Source of the DNA: an uncultured Roseibium sp. | GTDB lineage: Bacteria > Pseudomonadota > Alphaproteobacteria > Rhizobiales > Stappiaceae | NCBI RefSeq assembly: GCF_947494555.1 | Contig: NZ_CANLVF010000003.1 | Span: 434,001 to 498,000, forward strand | Length of the DNA stretch: 64,000 bases | Direction of reading: 5' to 3' | Shown: positions 26,853 through 36,199 of the stretch, in pieces | How the letters are laid out: the number at the start of each line of letters is the position of its first letter | How positions within the stretch are numbered: the stretch's first letter is position 1 | Notes under the pieces: model-generated | Databases searched by the model: none | Told to the model about the DNA's origin: nothing | Seen by the model: the letters and a program-made list of their open reading frames with translations, nothing else | Made by a program: the position numbers and the translations under genes

Positions 26853-27506
26853 ATGCTGGATCTACCTGAACACTACAAGGTCTTCGTTGAACACTATGGC
26901 CTTATAGTGCTCTTCATAACGCTATTTCTTGAAACTCTCGGGCTGCCTCTTCCAGGCGAAACCGCGCTTATCATGACTTCCGCGCTTGCCTCAGATGGCG
27001 GTTTGAACATTGTGTCCGTTGCAGCGGCTGGCATCACAGCGGCAATGGCGGGCGACAATGTCGCTTACCTCATTGGCAGACGGTATGGACGAGGTCTGGT
27101 TTTGACATACGGCCGACGCTTCGGCGTGACTGATGAGAACTACCGGAAAGCGGAACAAGCGACGGAAAAGTATGGTGCCTACATTGTTGTCTTTGCCCGA
27201 TTTTTCGTCGTGCTACGGCAACTAAACGGTCTGGTTGCCGGCTCGGCAAACATGAGTTGGCCAAGGTTTCTTCTGGCCAATCTTGTCGGCTCCACGTTGT
27301 GGGTCCTTTTCTGGACCACGCTGGTCTATCAGTTCGGGCACACCATCGCGCTTATCCCGAAAGCGCTTCACCATCTTTCCCTGATTGCGGCAATGTCTGT
27401 GCCCGTACTGTTGATCCTTTTGGTGATCTTGTATCGCCGATATGGAATCGACATTCGATCTCGTCTTCCGAGCCCGTCTTCCACGTCTGATGAGGAGAAG
27501 CGTTGA
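26853..27506 (+). CDS. DedA family integral membrane protein
   Basis: The 217-residue membrane protein shows the DedA/SNARE-associated pattern: FLETLGLPLPGETALIMTSALA, GDNVAYLIGRRYGRGLV, ARFFVVLRQLNGLVAGSANMSWPRFL (the FARFxPxxR-like motif, here with V for P) and a glycine-containing NLVGSTLWVLFWT. DedA proteins are linked to undecaprenyl-phosphate or phospholipid flipping and to proton-motive-force upkeep. It stands apart from the upstream operon (117-base gap) and converges with the AraC gene. Confidence 0.87.
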   Translation: MLDLPEHYKVFVEHYGLIVLFITLFLETLGLPLPGETALIMTSALASDGGLNIVSVAAAGITAAMAGDNVAYLIGRRYGRGLVLTYGRRFGVTDENYRKAEQATEKYGAYIVVFARFFVVLRQLNGLVAGSANMSWPRFLLANLVGSTLWVLFWTTLVYQFGHTIALIPKALHHLSLIAAMSVPVLLILLVILYRRYGIDIRSRLPSPSSTSDEEKR

Positions 27507-27602
27507 CGCGCAGCCATCAGCGAGCAGTCCCTTCCGGCAACTGCTTAGCGCTTGCGTTCTTTTCCAAGCCCGTCGCAGTCGTGCATGTGCATCTTCAGAC
27601 AC

Positions 27603-28580
27603 TCACGCAATCTGATGAACGGCCAGTGTGTCTTTGGTGAAAACACGCTGGTTATGCGGTGTAACGCCAAATCTGTTCTGATAGGTGCGGATAAAATGCG
27701 ATGGGGATTCGTAGCCGCAGGCAAGTGCGATTTCCGAGACAGACTGTTCGGTCTGAAGAAGAAGGTTTCTTGCCTTTGTGAGTTTCTGATTGATTGCAAA
27801 TTTTTTCGGCGACATTTTCAGATGCTTCTGGAAGAGCCGCTCGAGTTGCCGCGTTGAAATTCCGATCCGCCGTGCGATTTCCGATGTCGGTATGAAGTAA
27901 GGTGCCGTTTCGTTGAGAAGCCGGATTGCCTCCGCGATATGCGGGTTCCGGATACCATAGCGGGCCTGCACCGATATCTGCTGGGTTGCGTGGGCGGGCC
28001 GGACACCCGAATAGACCATCTGGTCCGCTATCGCCATGGCAAGATCCATCCCATGGGTTTCCCCGATCAGGTGCAGCATCAGGTCCGTTGCAGCAGTTCC
28101 CCCTGACGCGGTGACAAAAGCTTCATCTGCCACGAAAACATTCCTGACCAGGTCCACATCCGGAAAATTTTCCTGAAAACTGTCGTGGAAAGCCCAATGA
28201 ACAGCCGCCCGGCGATTTTCGAGCAGACCGGCCTTGGCAAGGACAAAGGCACCAGAGCAGAGAGCACCGATCCTCGTCCCGCGCGCCCGTTCCCGGCGAA
28301 TGAATGACAATACTTCCGGCGACGCCCTGTCACCGACATTCAGTCCTGAAATGAGAAACAGGCTGCTTCTTGACGGAAGCGGCTCCAGTCCCTGGTCGAC
28401 CAGCGTGACCGTCCTGTTTGAGCAGACGGCCCTCTCACCCGACGGTGACGCCAGTTGCCAGCGGTAAAGCTCGTTTCCGGAAAGCAGGTTGGCGATCCGG
28501 AGCGGCTCGACCGCACAGGAGAACGCAATGTGTGAAAAATCATCCAGCAGCAGAAAGGTGACGTCGGTGGTGCGGGACAT
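27603..28580 (-). CDS. GlxA-type AraC family transcriptional regulator
   Basis: The 325-residue protein has an N-terminal DJ-1/PfpI amidotransferase-like sensor domain (about 5-190: VTFLLLDDFSHIAFSCAVEPLRIAN, GALCSGAFVLAKAGLL) and two C-terminal AraC HTHs (about 225-320). This architecture is shared by GbdR and CdhR, activators of glycine-betaine and carnitine catabolism, which fits the neighbourhood. The ATG at 28580 has GGAG 9 bases upstream; the frame extends 12 codons further without a ribosome binding site. It is divergent from the GntR gene, sharing an operator region. Confidence 0.86.
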   Translation of the reverse strand: MSRTTDVTFLLLDDFSHIAFSCAVEPLRIANLLSGNELYRWQLASPSGERAVCSNRTVTLVDQGLEPLPSRSSLFLISGLNVGDRASPEVLSFIRRERARGTRIGALCSGAFVLAKAGLLENRRAAVHWAFHDSFQENFPDVDLVRNVFVADEAFVTASGGTAATDLMLHLIGETHGMDLAMAIADQMVYSGVRPAHATQQISVQARYGIRNPHIAEAIRLLNETAPYFIPTSEIARRIGISTRQLERLFQKHLKMSPKKFAINQKLTKARNLLLQTEQSVSEIALACGYESPSHFIRTYQNRFGVTPHNQRVFTKDTLAVHQIA

Positions 28581-28633
28581 GTCGCTTTTCTCCGGCCTCT
28601 GTCGCCTCATGCTCATATGGCCGGGCGACGTGT

Positions 28634-28676
28634 TTGTATAATTTTTGTGTTGCTATTGTATTCAACATGTATACAA
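28634..28676. promoter_or_regulatory. Three phased TTGTATNNAA-like sites between AraC and GntR genes
   Basis: TTGTATAATT (28634), TTGTATTCAA (28656) and ATGTATACAA (28667) start 22 and 11 bases apart, that is on one face of the helix. The third contains the palindrome TGTATACA, the form expected for GntR/FadR-type operators. On the minus strand TTGAAT (28665-28660) and ATTATA (28642-28637), 17 bases apart, could be the promoter of the AraC gene, so binding would repress it. Confidence 0.5.
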
Positions 28677-28708
28677 GCAGGTCAACAAAAATCGAAAGGT
28701 GCGGTTCC

Positions 28709-29419
28709 ATGCCAAATGCTCGTGGCACAGCCAAATCGGCCGCCTATGAGGATCTGAAACGCGCAATCCTGACCCTGGAGCGCGAACCCGGAAGTCCCCT
28801 TGAGGAAAGCGAACTTTGCGACCAGTACGGCCTCTCGCGAACACCCTTGCGCGAGGTGCTGCAGCAACTCTCCGGAGAAGGATATGTGACGCTGCAGCTC
28901 CACAGGGGGGCACGTGTTTCTGACATGACGCACTATACGCTCCGGGACTTTTTCCTCGCTGCACCGTTGATCTACAGCGCGGTCCTGAGGCTCGCGGTTC
29001 AAAACGCAACGCCGCGCCAGATCGAGGCCCTGAAGGAGGCGCAGGATGCGTTTCGAGCAGCGCTTGGATCGAGCGATACGACAGCGCGTGCACTTACCAA
29101 CGATCAGTTCCACCGGATCACGGGGCACATGGCCGGCAACAGCTATCTGCTTGCAAGTCTCGACCGGCTCCTGATCGACCACACACGCATCGCCATGACG
29201 TTCTTTCGCCCGAAGGCCGGAGCGAACAACGACCGGCTCGAACTTGCCAGCCAGCAGCATGACGAGATGATCGCATGCATCGAAAGCGGTGATGAGGACC
29301 GGGCCTCGGAACTGGCGCTCGAACACTGGGCGCTGTCGCGTGACCAGATCGAATTGTTCGTGATGCCCGAGGGACTGGAAGCCCCGCTCGGCGCACCACC
29401 GAAGCAAAAATCCGCATGA
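28709..29419 (+). CDS. GntR family transcriptional regulator (FCD type)
   Basis: The 236-residue protein has an N-terminal winged HTH (about 12-75: SELCDQYGLSRTPLREVLQQLSGEGYVTL) and an all-helical FCD ligand domain (about 90-220) with the D-x-x-x-H metal-binding start (NDQFHRI). The ATG at 28709 gives the usual family N-terminus; the frame continues upstream over the operator sites. It is 7 bases from the DapA-like gene and heads that operon, so it likely senses the substrate or an intermediate. Confidence 0.86.
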   Translation: MPNARGTAKSAAYEDLKRAILTLEREPGSPLEESELCDQYGLSRTPLREVLQQLSGEGYVTLQLHRGARVSDMTHYTLRDFFLAAPLIYSAVLRLAVQNATPRQIEALKEAQDAFRAALGSSDTTARALTNDQFHRITGHMAGNSYLLASLDRLLIDHTRIAMTFFRPKAGANNDRLELASQQHDEMIACIESGDEDRASELALEHWALSRDQIELFVMPEGLEAPLGAPPKQKSA

Positions 29420-29426
29420 GGTTCAT

Positions 29427-30344
29427 ATGACGCCGATAATGACGTTCGAAGGCATCTATACGCCTGTCGTCACTCCCTATGACGACGACGGGAATGTGGT
29501 CTGGGATGCTCTTGAAAAAGTGATCGACCACCTCGTCTACAGCGGGGTGCACGGACTGATTTCCGGAGGATCAACCGGCGAGAACTACACTCAGACGGTC
29601 GAGGAGCGCCTGGAACTCGCGCGCTTCACAAATGAAAAACTGTCTGGGCGGCTCCCCCTCATCATCGGCACCGGCACGATGCGAACGCCCGATTCCATCG
29701 CGCTCGCGGAAGGTGGTGCAAAACTCGGCGCGGATGCTTTGCTGGTGGCAACGCCACCTTATGCGGTACCAACGGAGCGAGAGAATGCGCTGAACGTTCT
29801 GACGATCGACCGGGCCGCGAACCTGCCGATCATGCTCTACAATTACCCGGGCCGGATGGGTGTGAACATGGGCGAGGAATTCCTCGACCGTGTGGGCCGG
29901 TCGCGCAATGTCTGCGCAATCAAGGAAAGTTCGGGCGACATCAACCGGGTCCATCTGCTGGCGCGCGACTACCCGCACATCCAGATGTCCTGCGGCATGG
30001 ACGACCAGGCACTTGAATTTTTCGCCTGGGGGGCTCGCAGCTGGGTTTGCGCCGGATCGAATTTCCTGCCGCATGAACACGTCGCGCTTTATCGAGCCTG
30101 CGCCCTCGAAGGCGATTTTTCGAAGGGCCGGCGGATCATGTCGGCCATGATGCCGCTGATGCGGGTTCTGGAGCAGGGTGGGAAATTCATCCAGTGCGTC
30201 AAGCACGGGGTGGCGATGACGGGCCTTTACTCCGGTCCGCCGCGGCCACCGCTCAAGGCCCTCAACAAGGACGACAAGCGTCAGCTTGAACAGGTCATCC
30301 GGGTTCTCAAATCAACCATCGAAGACATCACGGCGGGAGCATGA
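29427..30344 (+). CDS. Dihydrodipicolinate synthase/N-acetylneuraminate lyase family aldolase
   Basis: The 305-residue barrel shows the class I aldolase features of the DapA family: GGSTGENY, YNYPGRMG and the Schiff-base lysine in CAIKESSGD. The family includes lyases and also the deaminase/dehydratase steps of hydroxyproline and uronic acid breakdown. With an aldehyde dehydrogenase and an amine oxidase-like gene in the same operon, a role in catabolism of hydroxyproline-like or keto-acid compounds is inferred, not lysine synthesis. GAGG precedes the ATG. Confidence 0.85.
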   Translation: MTPIMTFEGIYTPVVTPYDDDGNVVWDALEKVIDHLVYSGVHGLISGGSTGENYTQTVEERLELARFTNEKLSGRLPLIIGTGTMRTPDSIALAEGGAKLGADALLVATPPYAVPTERENALNVLTIDRAANLPIMLYNYPGRMGVNMGEEFLDRVGRSRNVCAIKESSGDINRVHLLARDYPHIQMSCGMDDQALEFFAWGARSWVCAGSNFLPHEHVALYRACALEGDFSKGRRIMSAMMPLMRVLEQGGKFIQCVKHGVAMTGLYSGPPRPPLKALNKDDKRQLEQVIRVLKSTIEDITAGA

Positions 30345-30346
30345 CC

Positions 30347-31846
30347 ATGACGGATCTTCTGACTCGCGAGGAATACAAGGCACTCGCCGCCAAGCTCGAC
30401 TTTCCGACCAGTGCCTTTATCGATGGCGGTTACCGGCCGGCACAGTCCGGCAAGACGTTTGCGACGGTCAATCCGGCGACAGCCGAAACCCTTGCCGAGA
30501 TCGCGTCCTGCGGCGCGGAGGATGTCGACTTTGCCGTTCTGAAGGCACGTGAAGCATTCGAGGATGGCAGGTGGTCGAAACTGCATCCTTCAGAGCGCAA
30601 GGACATCCTTATCCGCTTTGCCAAACTGCTCACACGCAACCGGCGCGAACTTGCCGTCATGGAAAGCCTCGACAGCGGCAAGACGATTTACGATTGCGAG
30701 ACGGTCGACATTCCTGAAACGATCCATTGTCTCAAATGGCATGCGGAGGCAATCGACAAGATCTATGATCAGGTTTCCCCGGCATCCGATGAACACATCG
30801 CGATGATCGTGCGCGAACCGGTTGGTGTCGTCGGCCTCGTCCTGCCGTGGAATTTCCCGCTTCTGATGCTGGCCTGGAAGATCGGACCGGCGCTTGCGGT
30901 CGGCTGTTCGGTTGTCGTGAAGCCCGCCGAAGAGACATCGCTCACCGCGTTGCGCGTTGCTGAACTGGCTTCAGAAGCCGGCATTCCGCGTGGCGTTCTG
31001 AACGTCGTTCCGGGAACGGGTCCGGATGTCGGCGAACCGCTTGGGCGTCATATGGATGTCGACATGATCTCCTTCACGGGGTCGACGGAAACCGGCCGCC
31101 GGTTCCTGCGCTATTCCGCCGACAGCAACTTGAAGGAAGTTGTCCTAGAGATGGGCGGCAAGAACCCGAGCGTCGTTCTGAAAGATGCAGAGAACCTGGA
31201 TCGGATTGCCGCGCATATCGTCAACGGCGCATTTTGGAACATGGGCGAAAATTGCTCCGCCAGCTCACGTCTGATTGTCGAGGAAGAAATCAAGGAGCCG
31301 CTTCTGGAGCGGATCTACGCCCACGCCCGCGAATGGACAATGGGCGACCCGCTCGATCCGGAACACAGGGTTGGTGCGCTGGTTTCGGCGGAGCATTACG
31401 GTAAGGTCTGTTCCTATCTGGAAACCGGTGCGAAGGTCTTGATGGGCGGCAAGGCGCACGACGGTGCGTTCGTGGAGCCCACCATCCTGGAAGCGCCCGC
31501 CAATTCCAGTGTTGCGCGGGAAGAAATTTTCGGTCCCGTCCTAAATGTGCTCACCGTCAAGGGGTTCGATGATGCCATCGAACTTGCGAACTCCACGGAG
31601 TACGGGCTGGCGGCCTCGATCTTCACAGCCAATGCAAAACGTGCCTTGCGCGGTGCCAGGGCCATTCGCGCGGGGACTGTTACGGTCAATTGCTTCGGTG
31701 AAGGCGACATCGCAACACCGTTCGGCGGATTCAAACAGTCCGGTTTCGGTGGGCGCGACAACAGCCTTGCGGCCCATGATCAGTACACGCAGATTAAGAC
31801 AATATGGCTCGACCTTTCCGACGACGGGGATGAGGCCGTGGGATGA
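30347..31846 (+). CDS. NAD(P)-dependent aldehyde dehydrogenase (PuuC-like)
   Basis: The 499-residue protein carries the aldehyde dehydrogenase set: LPWNFPLLMLAWKIGPAL, FTGSTETGRRF, catalytic Glu in LEMGGKNP, catalytic Cys in GENCSASSR and a C-terminal GGFKQSGFGGRDNSLAAHDQYTQIKTIW. It resembles gamma-glutamyl-aminobutyraldehyde dehydrogenases. The ATG at 30347 has GGGAG at correct distance; the ATG at 30341 overlaps the upstream stop but is too near it. In this operon it probably oxidises an amino or keto aldehyde to the acid. Confidence 0.9.
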   Translation: MTDLLTREEYKALAAKLDFPTSAFIDGGYRPAQSGKTFATVNPATAETLAEIASCGAEDVDFAVLKAREAFEDGRWSKLHPSERKDILIRFAKLLTRNRRELAVMESLDSGKTIYDCETVDIPETIHCLKWHAEAIDKIYDQVSPASDEHIAMIVREPVGVVGLVLPWNFPLLMLAWKIGPALAVGCSVVVKPAEETSLTALRVAELASEAGIPRGVLNVVPGTGPDVGEPLGRHMDVDMISFTGSTETGRRFLRYSADSNLKEVVLEMGGKNPSVVLKDAENLDRIAAHIVNGAFWNMGENCSASSRLIVEEEIKEPLLERIYAHAREWTMGDPLDPEHRVGALVSAEHYGKVCSYLETGAKVLMGGKAHDGAFVEPTILEAPANSSVAREEIFGPVLNVLTVKGFDDAIELANSTEYGLAASIFTANAKRALRGARAIRAGTVTVNCFGEGDIATPFGGFKQSGFGGRDNSLAAHDQYTQIKTIWLDLSDDGDEAVG

Positions 31847-33186
31847 TAGGCGAGCGGTCCGCCAAGACGCTGCCGAACCTTCAGGGTCCGGCAGCATGGA
31901 ACCGGATACTGGCGGACCGGCCGGAGGCAATGCCCCTGAGCGAAGCGACGAGCGCCGACATCGTCGTCATCGGAGCGGGATTTGCAGGGCTTTCGGCGGC
32001 AAGGCGATTGAACCAAATCGACAGCGGTCTGAATATTGTCGTTTTGGATGCGTGCGGGATCGCGGAAAGTTCCGCCGGCCGCAACTCAGGTTTCATGATC
32101 GATCTACCCCATGAACTGAACTCAGATGACTACGCGGGTACCGGAGACGATCAGGCGATCACCTCGCTCAACAGAAAGGCGATCTCCTTCGCAGGCGAAG
32201 CTGTCGAAGACTATGGCATCGACAAGAATTTCTTCGACAGCGCCGGCAAGATCAATGGCGCGGCCAGCTCCAAGGCTGTTGAACACAACGAAAGTTATGC
32301 CAGACACCTACAGAATCTCGGTGAAGCCTATGAAATGCTGGACGCACAGCAAATGGCGGATCTGACCGGCAGCCGTCACTACCTGTCAGGACTCTACACA
32401 CCAGGAACCGTTATGCTCCAGCCGGCCGGTTACATTCGCGGCCTGGCCAATGGTTTGCGGCGCAAAGGCGTCCGGATATTCGACAAGAGCCCGGTGCAGC
32501 GCTACGCGCGCGAGGGATCCACCTGGAAAGTCGTCACACCGGCGGGATCCGTTGTGACGCAAAAAATCATCCTGACGGTCAACGGGCACCTGGAAAGCTT
32601 CGGGTTCGAACGCGGCCGCCTGATGCAGCTCTTCCTGTTTGCGGTCATGACGCCGGAACTCGACAAGGATGCCCTGTCGCGACTGGGAGGCGCACCGCGG
32701 TGGGGAATAACCCCATCGGACCCCATGGGCACAACCATGCGCCGGATCGACACTGCCCAAGGCGGCAACCGGATCGTGACCAGAACCTGCGCCGTTCTAA
32801 AGCCGAACATGCAGCTGCATGCCAAAAGCCTGGAACGCGCAGCCTGTGTGATGCAGCGCAAATTCGACGAGCGTTTTCCGCAATTGGCTGGCCTCAATAT
32901 GGAGTTTCGTTGGGCCGGACATCTCTGTCTCAGCCTTAACTCGGTTGCGGTGATGCGGGAACTGGATGAGGGCGTCTATTCGGGCTGCGTTCAAAACGGG
33001 CTCGGCACGGCGCGCGGAACATTGACAGGCATAGGTGCAGCCGAACTTGCGTGTCGCGTATCGAGCGAAATCACCTGTCATTTCAGCGCTGAAGCGCCTC
33101 CCAGGAAACTACCACCCCAGCCTTTTCGCGAGATTGGCGCCAACATGGTGCTGCGCTGGAAAGAATGGCGCGCTGCCGCGGAATAG
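31843..33186 (+). CDS. FAD-dependent amine oxidoreductase (DAO/PuuB-like)
   Basis: The 447-residue protein has the Rossmann FAD motif at about 40-70 (DIVVIGAGFAGLSAARRL) and the SSAGRNSGFMID segment after it. A DAO substrate domain follows, ending FRWAGHLCLSLNSVAV and GVYSGCVQNGLGTARGT. It resembles gamma-glutamylputrescine oxidase and related secondary amine oxidases. ATGA overlap couples it to the aldehyde dehydrogenase, which would take the aldehyde it makes. The C-terminal about 40 residues are loosely conserved. Confidence 0.86.
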   Translation: MIGERSAKTLPNLQGPAAWNRILADRPEAMPLSEATSADIVVIGAGFAGLSAARRLNQIDSGLNIVVLDACGIAESSAGRNSGFMIDLPHELNSDDYAGTGDDQAITSLNRKAISFAGEAVEDYGIDKNFFDSAGKINGAASSKAVEHNESYARHLQNLGEAYEMLDAQQMADLTGSRHYLSGLYTPGTVMLQPAGYIRGLANGLRRKGVRIFDKSPVQRYAREGSTWKVVTPAGSVVTQKIILTVNGHLESFGFERGRLMQLFLFAVMTPELDKDALSRLGGAPRWGITPSDPMGTTMRRIDTAQGGNRIVTRTCAVLKPNMQLHAKSLERAACVMQRKFDERFPQLAGLNMEFRWAGHLCLSLNSVAVMRELDEGVYSGCVQNGLGTARGTLTGIGAAELACRVSSEITCHFSAEAPPRKLPPQPFREIGANMVLRWKEWRAAAE

Positions 33187-33300
33187 GCAAAGGCTGTTTG
33201 GAGGAAGGTGCTGGGCAGACAAGTACCTGCCCCTTTCGTCATCTCCTGTTTCAATTGCTTGCCCGCAAACAAGACTTCTCAAACTCTCATTATCCAACGA

Positions 33301-33406
33301 CCTCATCCTGAGGAGGGCTGAAAGACCGTCTCGAAGGATGCGAGGCACACTTAGAACTTGGGAGCACGTGGCCCATTCTTCGAGACAACGCACGCGCTTC
33401 CTCAGG
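33301..33406. repeat. Palindromic intergenic repeat (nested hairpin)
   Basis: Outer arms CCTGAGGA (33307-33314) and TCCTCAGG (33399-33406) enclose inner arms GTCTCGAAGGATG (33328-33340) and CATTCTTCGAGAC (33374-33386), which pair with one wobble. The layout and wording match a dispersed palindromic element I associate with Hyphomicrobiales genomes. Only this copy was noticed in the window. It occupies the 282-base gap between the amine oxidase and permease genes, where it may also end both converging transcripts. Confidence 0.65.
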
Positions 33407-33468
33407 CTTAGTAGGACAAGTCTGTCGCGCGAACGTTCTTCTAGCGGCAAGGCGCGCGCTAAACCGCA

Positions 33469-34491
33469 TCAATAGACCCAGCCGAAAACGTATCCCGCCA
33501 GAACCGACCCGGTCACAGCCAGGGCCAGATACAACAGGAAAGGCTTCAGTTTCAGCACAGGGAAAATCGCCAGGGCGCCCCAAATGCTGACGACGCCACC
33601 AGAAACCAGAAAGGCCATCGCGGCACCGGGCGCCATACCGTTGTCGACCAGAGCGCGCGTGAGCGGCAATGCGGCGTAGCCGTCGATATAGGCCGGCGCG
33701 CCAACAAAAACAGCAGCCGGTATCGCCCACCATTTGTCTTCCCCGACATAGTGCGCAAGCGCGCCAGGCGTCAGGGCGGCATTGAGTGCGTATTCGGCAA
33801 AAAAGGCCGGGAGCAGGCAGATCAGGATCAACCGCGTCGTGGCGCTTGCCTGACGGACAAAGGCCTGACGGCGGTCCGCTTGCTGCCAGACACGTGGTTC
33901 GAACGAGGTCGCACCGCAGCATGATTTTGCGGTCAAATCCGCTGCAAGACCACCTGTGCGCAGAACAGATTGCTGCGTTTGGCTACTTGTCAGCAAGGCC
34001 GTGACCGTGCCCCCAAAAATGCCCAGTCCAAAAGCCGCGACCGTCTTGCCGATCGCGAAGGCAAATCCGAGCGTCGCGGCGGTTGTCGCAAGCATCGCCG
34101 GGTCGGTGACCGGTGAAGACAGCCAGAACGCCATTACGGGCGCAAGAGGAACGCCGGCGGCCAAAAGGCCCACCATCAGCGGCAGAACCGTCACACCGCA
34201 AACCGGGGTGAGTGCGCCAATCAATGACGCCGCCAGGACCGTGTATGCCACCCGGCCTTCGAAAGCCTGCTTGATGATCCTGTCTGCACCACTCGACATG
34301 ATCCAGGCGGTCAGCAAGATGCCAGGAACGACAAGCGGCGACACAGTGACCAGCCCGGCCACCGAAAACCAAAGACCATCGAAAACAAAAGCAGGCCATA
34401 CAAGGACCGGAGCGAGGATCAATGCGGCGACGGCTGCCAATCGCAACGCCTGCCCACGGTTCCAGTTCACTGTCATTTCCCGAACGTTCAT
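33469..34491 (-). CDS. Permease of the DUF318/ArsP-like family
   Basis: The 340-residue protein has about eight to ten hydrophobic segments and two internal repeats with the family pattern GALTPVCGVTVLPLMVGLLAAGVPLAPVMAF and YIDGYAALPLTRALVDNG. A cytoplasmic-side CCGATS cysteine pair sits mid-protein. ArsP-like members export organoarsenicals or metals; the substrate here is unknown. GGAG 7 bases before the ATG at 34491 decides the start over longer in-frame forms. It is divergent from a LysR gene, the likely regulator. Confidence 0.75.
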   Translation of the reverse strand: MNVREMTVNWNRGQALRLAAVAALILAPVLVWPAFVFDGLWFSVAGLVTVSPLVVPGILLTAWIMSSGADRIIKQAFEGRVAYTVLAASLIGALTPVCGVTVLPLMVGLLAAGVPLAPVMAFWLSSPVTDPAMLATTAATLGFAFAIGKTVAAFGLGIFGGTVTALLTSSQTQQSVLRTGGLAADLTAKSCCGATSFEPRVWQQADRRQAFVRQASATTRLILICLLPAFFAEYALNAALTPGALAHYVGEDKWWAIPAAVFVGAPAYIDGYAALPLTRALVDNGMAPGAAMAFLVSGGVVSIWGALAIFPVLKLKPFLLYLALAVTGSVLAGYVFGWVY

Positions 34492-34580
34492 TGGTGGCTC
34501 CACTGTTGACGACAGCACCATACGGGTGTTTCTTACATTAGAAAAACGAATATCTTGAATATCAGACATTGGGAAAATCG

Positions 34581-35435
34581 ATGGAAAATCTTGACAGCGA
34601 TCTCCTGCGCACATTTCTCGCTGTCGCTGATACCGGCAGCATTACCGAAGGCGGGCAAAGGATCGGCCGCTCGCAGTCGGCGATAAGCCTGCAGGTCGGA
34701 AGACTGGAGCACATTGTCGGTCAATCGGTGTTTCGACGAACGGGGCGCGGCGTTTCGCTGACCGATGCGGGAAAACAATTGCTGCCTGTTGCCAGGGATG
34801 TGACGGCGCGGCTCGATGCGACGCTGCGCGACCTGACCTCAACCTCCTTGCGCGGAACGCTGCGGCTTGGAATACCCGACGATCACGGCAGGGCAAAGCT
34901 GACGCAGATTATCGGACGATTTGTCCAGGCCCATCCTGAGGTTCGTCTTGAGGTCACGTGTTCGCTGAGCCCGGATTTTCCGGAAATGCTCGCCAGGGAC
35001 AAGCTGGATCTTGCCGTTTACGAGGTTGAAAACCCGACCGCGACCGAAGAGGTCATTTTCGAGGATGCGACCCACTGGGTCGTGTCGAAACACAGAAATA
35101 TCGAGACCCTGGACCCGCTTCCGGTCGCTTTGTTCGACCGCGCCTGCTGGTGGCGCGATGCCGCAATTGCTTCGCTAACGGCGAGCAAGAAGCCGTTCCG
35201 GGTCATTTATTCAAGTCAGAGCGTATCCGGGGTGAAGGCCGCTGTTGAAGCAGGGGTTGCGATAGGTCTTCTTGGACGCACTTCGATCGATGCCCAGATG
35301 ACTGTTCTTGGCGAAGACCGGGGGTTCAAACGCACACCGGTGTCCAACCTTGTTCTCGGAGCGAACAACGCGCACGACCAGGATCTCCTGAACTCCATGA
35401 AGTCCGCTATCAGAGATGCGTTTCGCTACGCATAG
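34581..35435 (+). CDS. LysR family transcriptional regulator
   Basis: The 284-residue protein has an N-terminal HTH (about 1-60: LLRTFLAVADTGSITEGGQRIGRSQSAISLQVGRLE) and a LysR effector domain (about 85-275). GGGA precedes the ATG at 34581; the upstream TTG in frame adds only four residues. The promoter region shared with the divergent permease gene contains a direct repeat GAATATC-tt-GAATATC near 34548-34563, a possible binding site. Confidence 0.87.
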   Translation: MENLDSDLLRTFLAVADTGSITEGGQRIGRSQSAISLQVGRLEHIVGQSVFRRTGRGVSLTDAGKQLLPVARDVTARLDATLRDLTSTSLRGTLRLGIPDDHGRAKLTQIIGRFVQAHPEVRLEVTCSLSPDFPEMLARDKLDLAVYEVENPTATEEVIFEDATHWVVSKHRNIETLDPLPVALFDRACWWRDAAIASLTASKKPFRVIYSSQSVSGVKAAVEAGVAIGLLGRTSIDAQMTVLGEDRGFKRTPVSNLVLGANNAHDQDLLNSMKSAIRDAFRYA

Positions 35436-35464
35436 ACTGAACCGCTCTGCGTGAATCTAAACCG

Positions 35465-36199
35465 CTAGGGCAAGCTCAACCGCGTCATGCGGCCACCATC
35501 GACGATATAGGTCTGACCCGTGATGAAGCCGCTTTCGGCTGCCGCCAGGAATGCGACGAGTGCCGCCACTTCCTCCGGCTGTCCCGTTCGGCCGACAGGA
35601 TGAAGCGCACCGACATCGCGGCGGAAGGCTTCGGGATCCGGCATGGCATTGATGAAATCGAGATTGAGATCAGTGTCGATCCAGCCGGGGGCAACCGCAT
35701 TGCACCTTATTCCATCAGCACCGTGATCGACTGCAACAGCACGCGTCAACCCGTGCAGACCGGCCTTCGAAGCCGAATAGGCAGCATGATTGCCATTACA
35801 GCCGATGCCCTCGATCGATCCGATGTTCACGATTACACCACGCGTCTTGCGCAGATGAGGCAGTGCATGCTTGATCAGCAGAAAGGGCGCCGTCAGATTG
35901 ACGTTCAGCGTGCGCTGCCAGTCCGACAGATCCATGTCTTCGACCGAAGCTTCCTGCATGACACCGGCATTGTTTACGAGAATATCCAGAGTGCCAGCAC
36001 GCGCTACGACCTCATGCACGACACCCTGTGGCGCGTCAGGGTCGTTGAGGTCTGCCGGCACATTTTCGAAATCCGGATCCTCACCCCGCTGGGTGGTGAA
36101 CACCCGGGCGCCTTCAGCCTTCAGGCGTCCGGCAACGGCCTTGCCAATGCCGCTGCGCCCGCCCGTTACAAGTGCGACCTTTTCCGCGAACCGGTTCAT
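35465..36199 (-). CDS. Short-chain dehydrogenase/reductase (SDR)
   Basis: The 244-residue classical SDR has a GGRSGIGKAV cofactor motif, LDILVNNAGV, a catalytic Ser in NIGSIEG and YSASK (Tyr-x3-Lys), and ends with GFITGQTYIVDGG. The enzyme oxidises or reduces a hydroxyl or keto group with NAD(P). Its ATG overlaps the stop of the upstream SDR as ATGA. It is last in the minus-strand mttB-enolase-SDR-SDR operon. Substrate unknown. Confidence 0.88.
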   Translation of the reverse strand: MNRFAEKVALVTGGRSGIGKAVAGRLKAEGARVFTTQRGEDPDFENVPADLNDPDAPQGVVHEVVARAGTLDILVNNAGVMQEASVEDMDLSDWQRTLNVNLTAPFLLIKHALPHLRKTRGVIVNIGSIEGIGCNGNHAAYSASKAGLHGLTRAVAVDHGADGIRCNAVAPGWIDTDLNLDFINAMPDPEAFRRDVGALHPVGRTGQPEEVAALVAFLAAAESGFITGQTYIVDGGRMTRLSLP

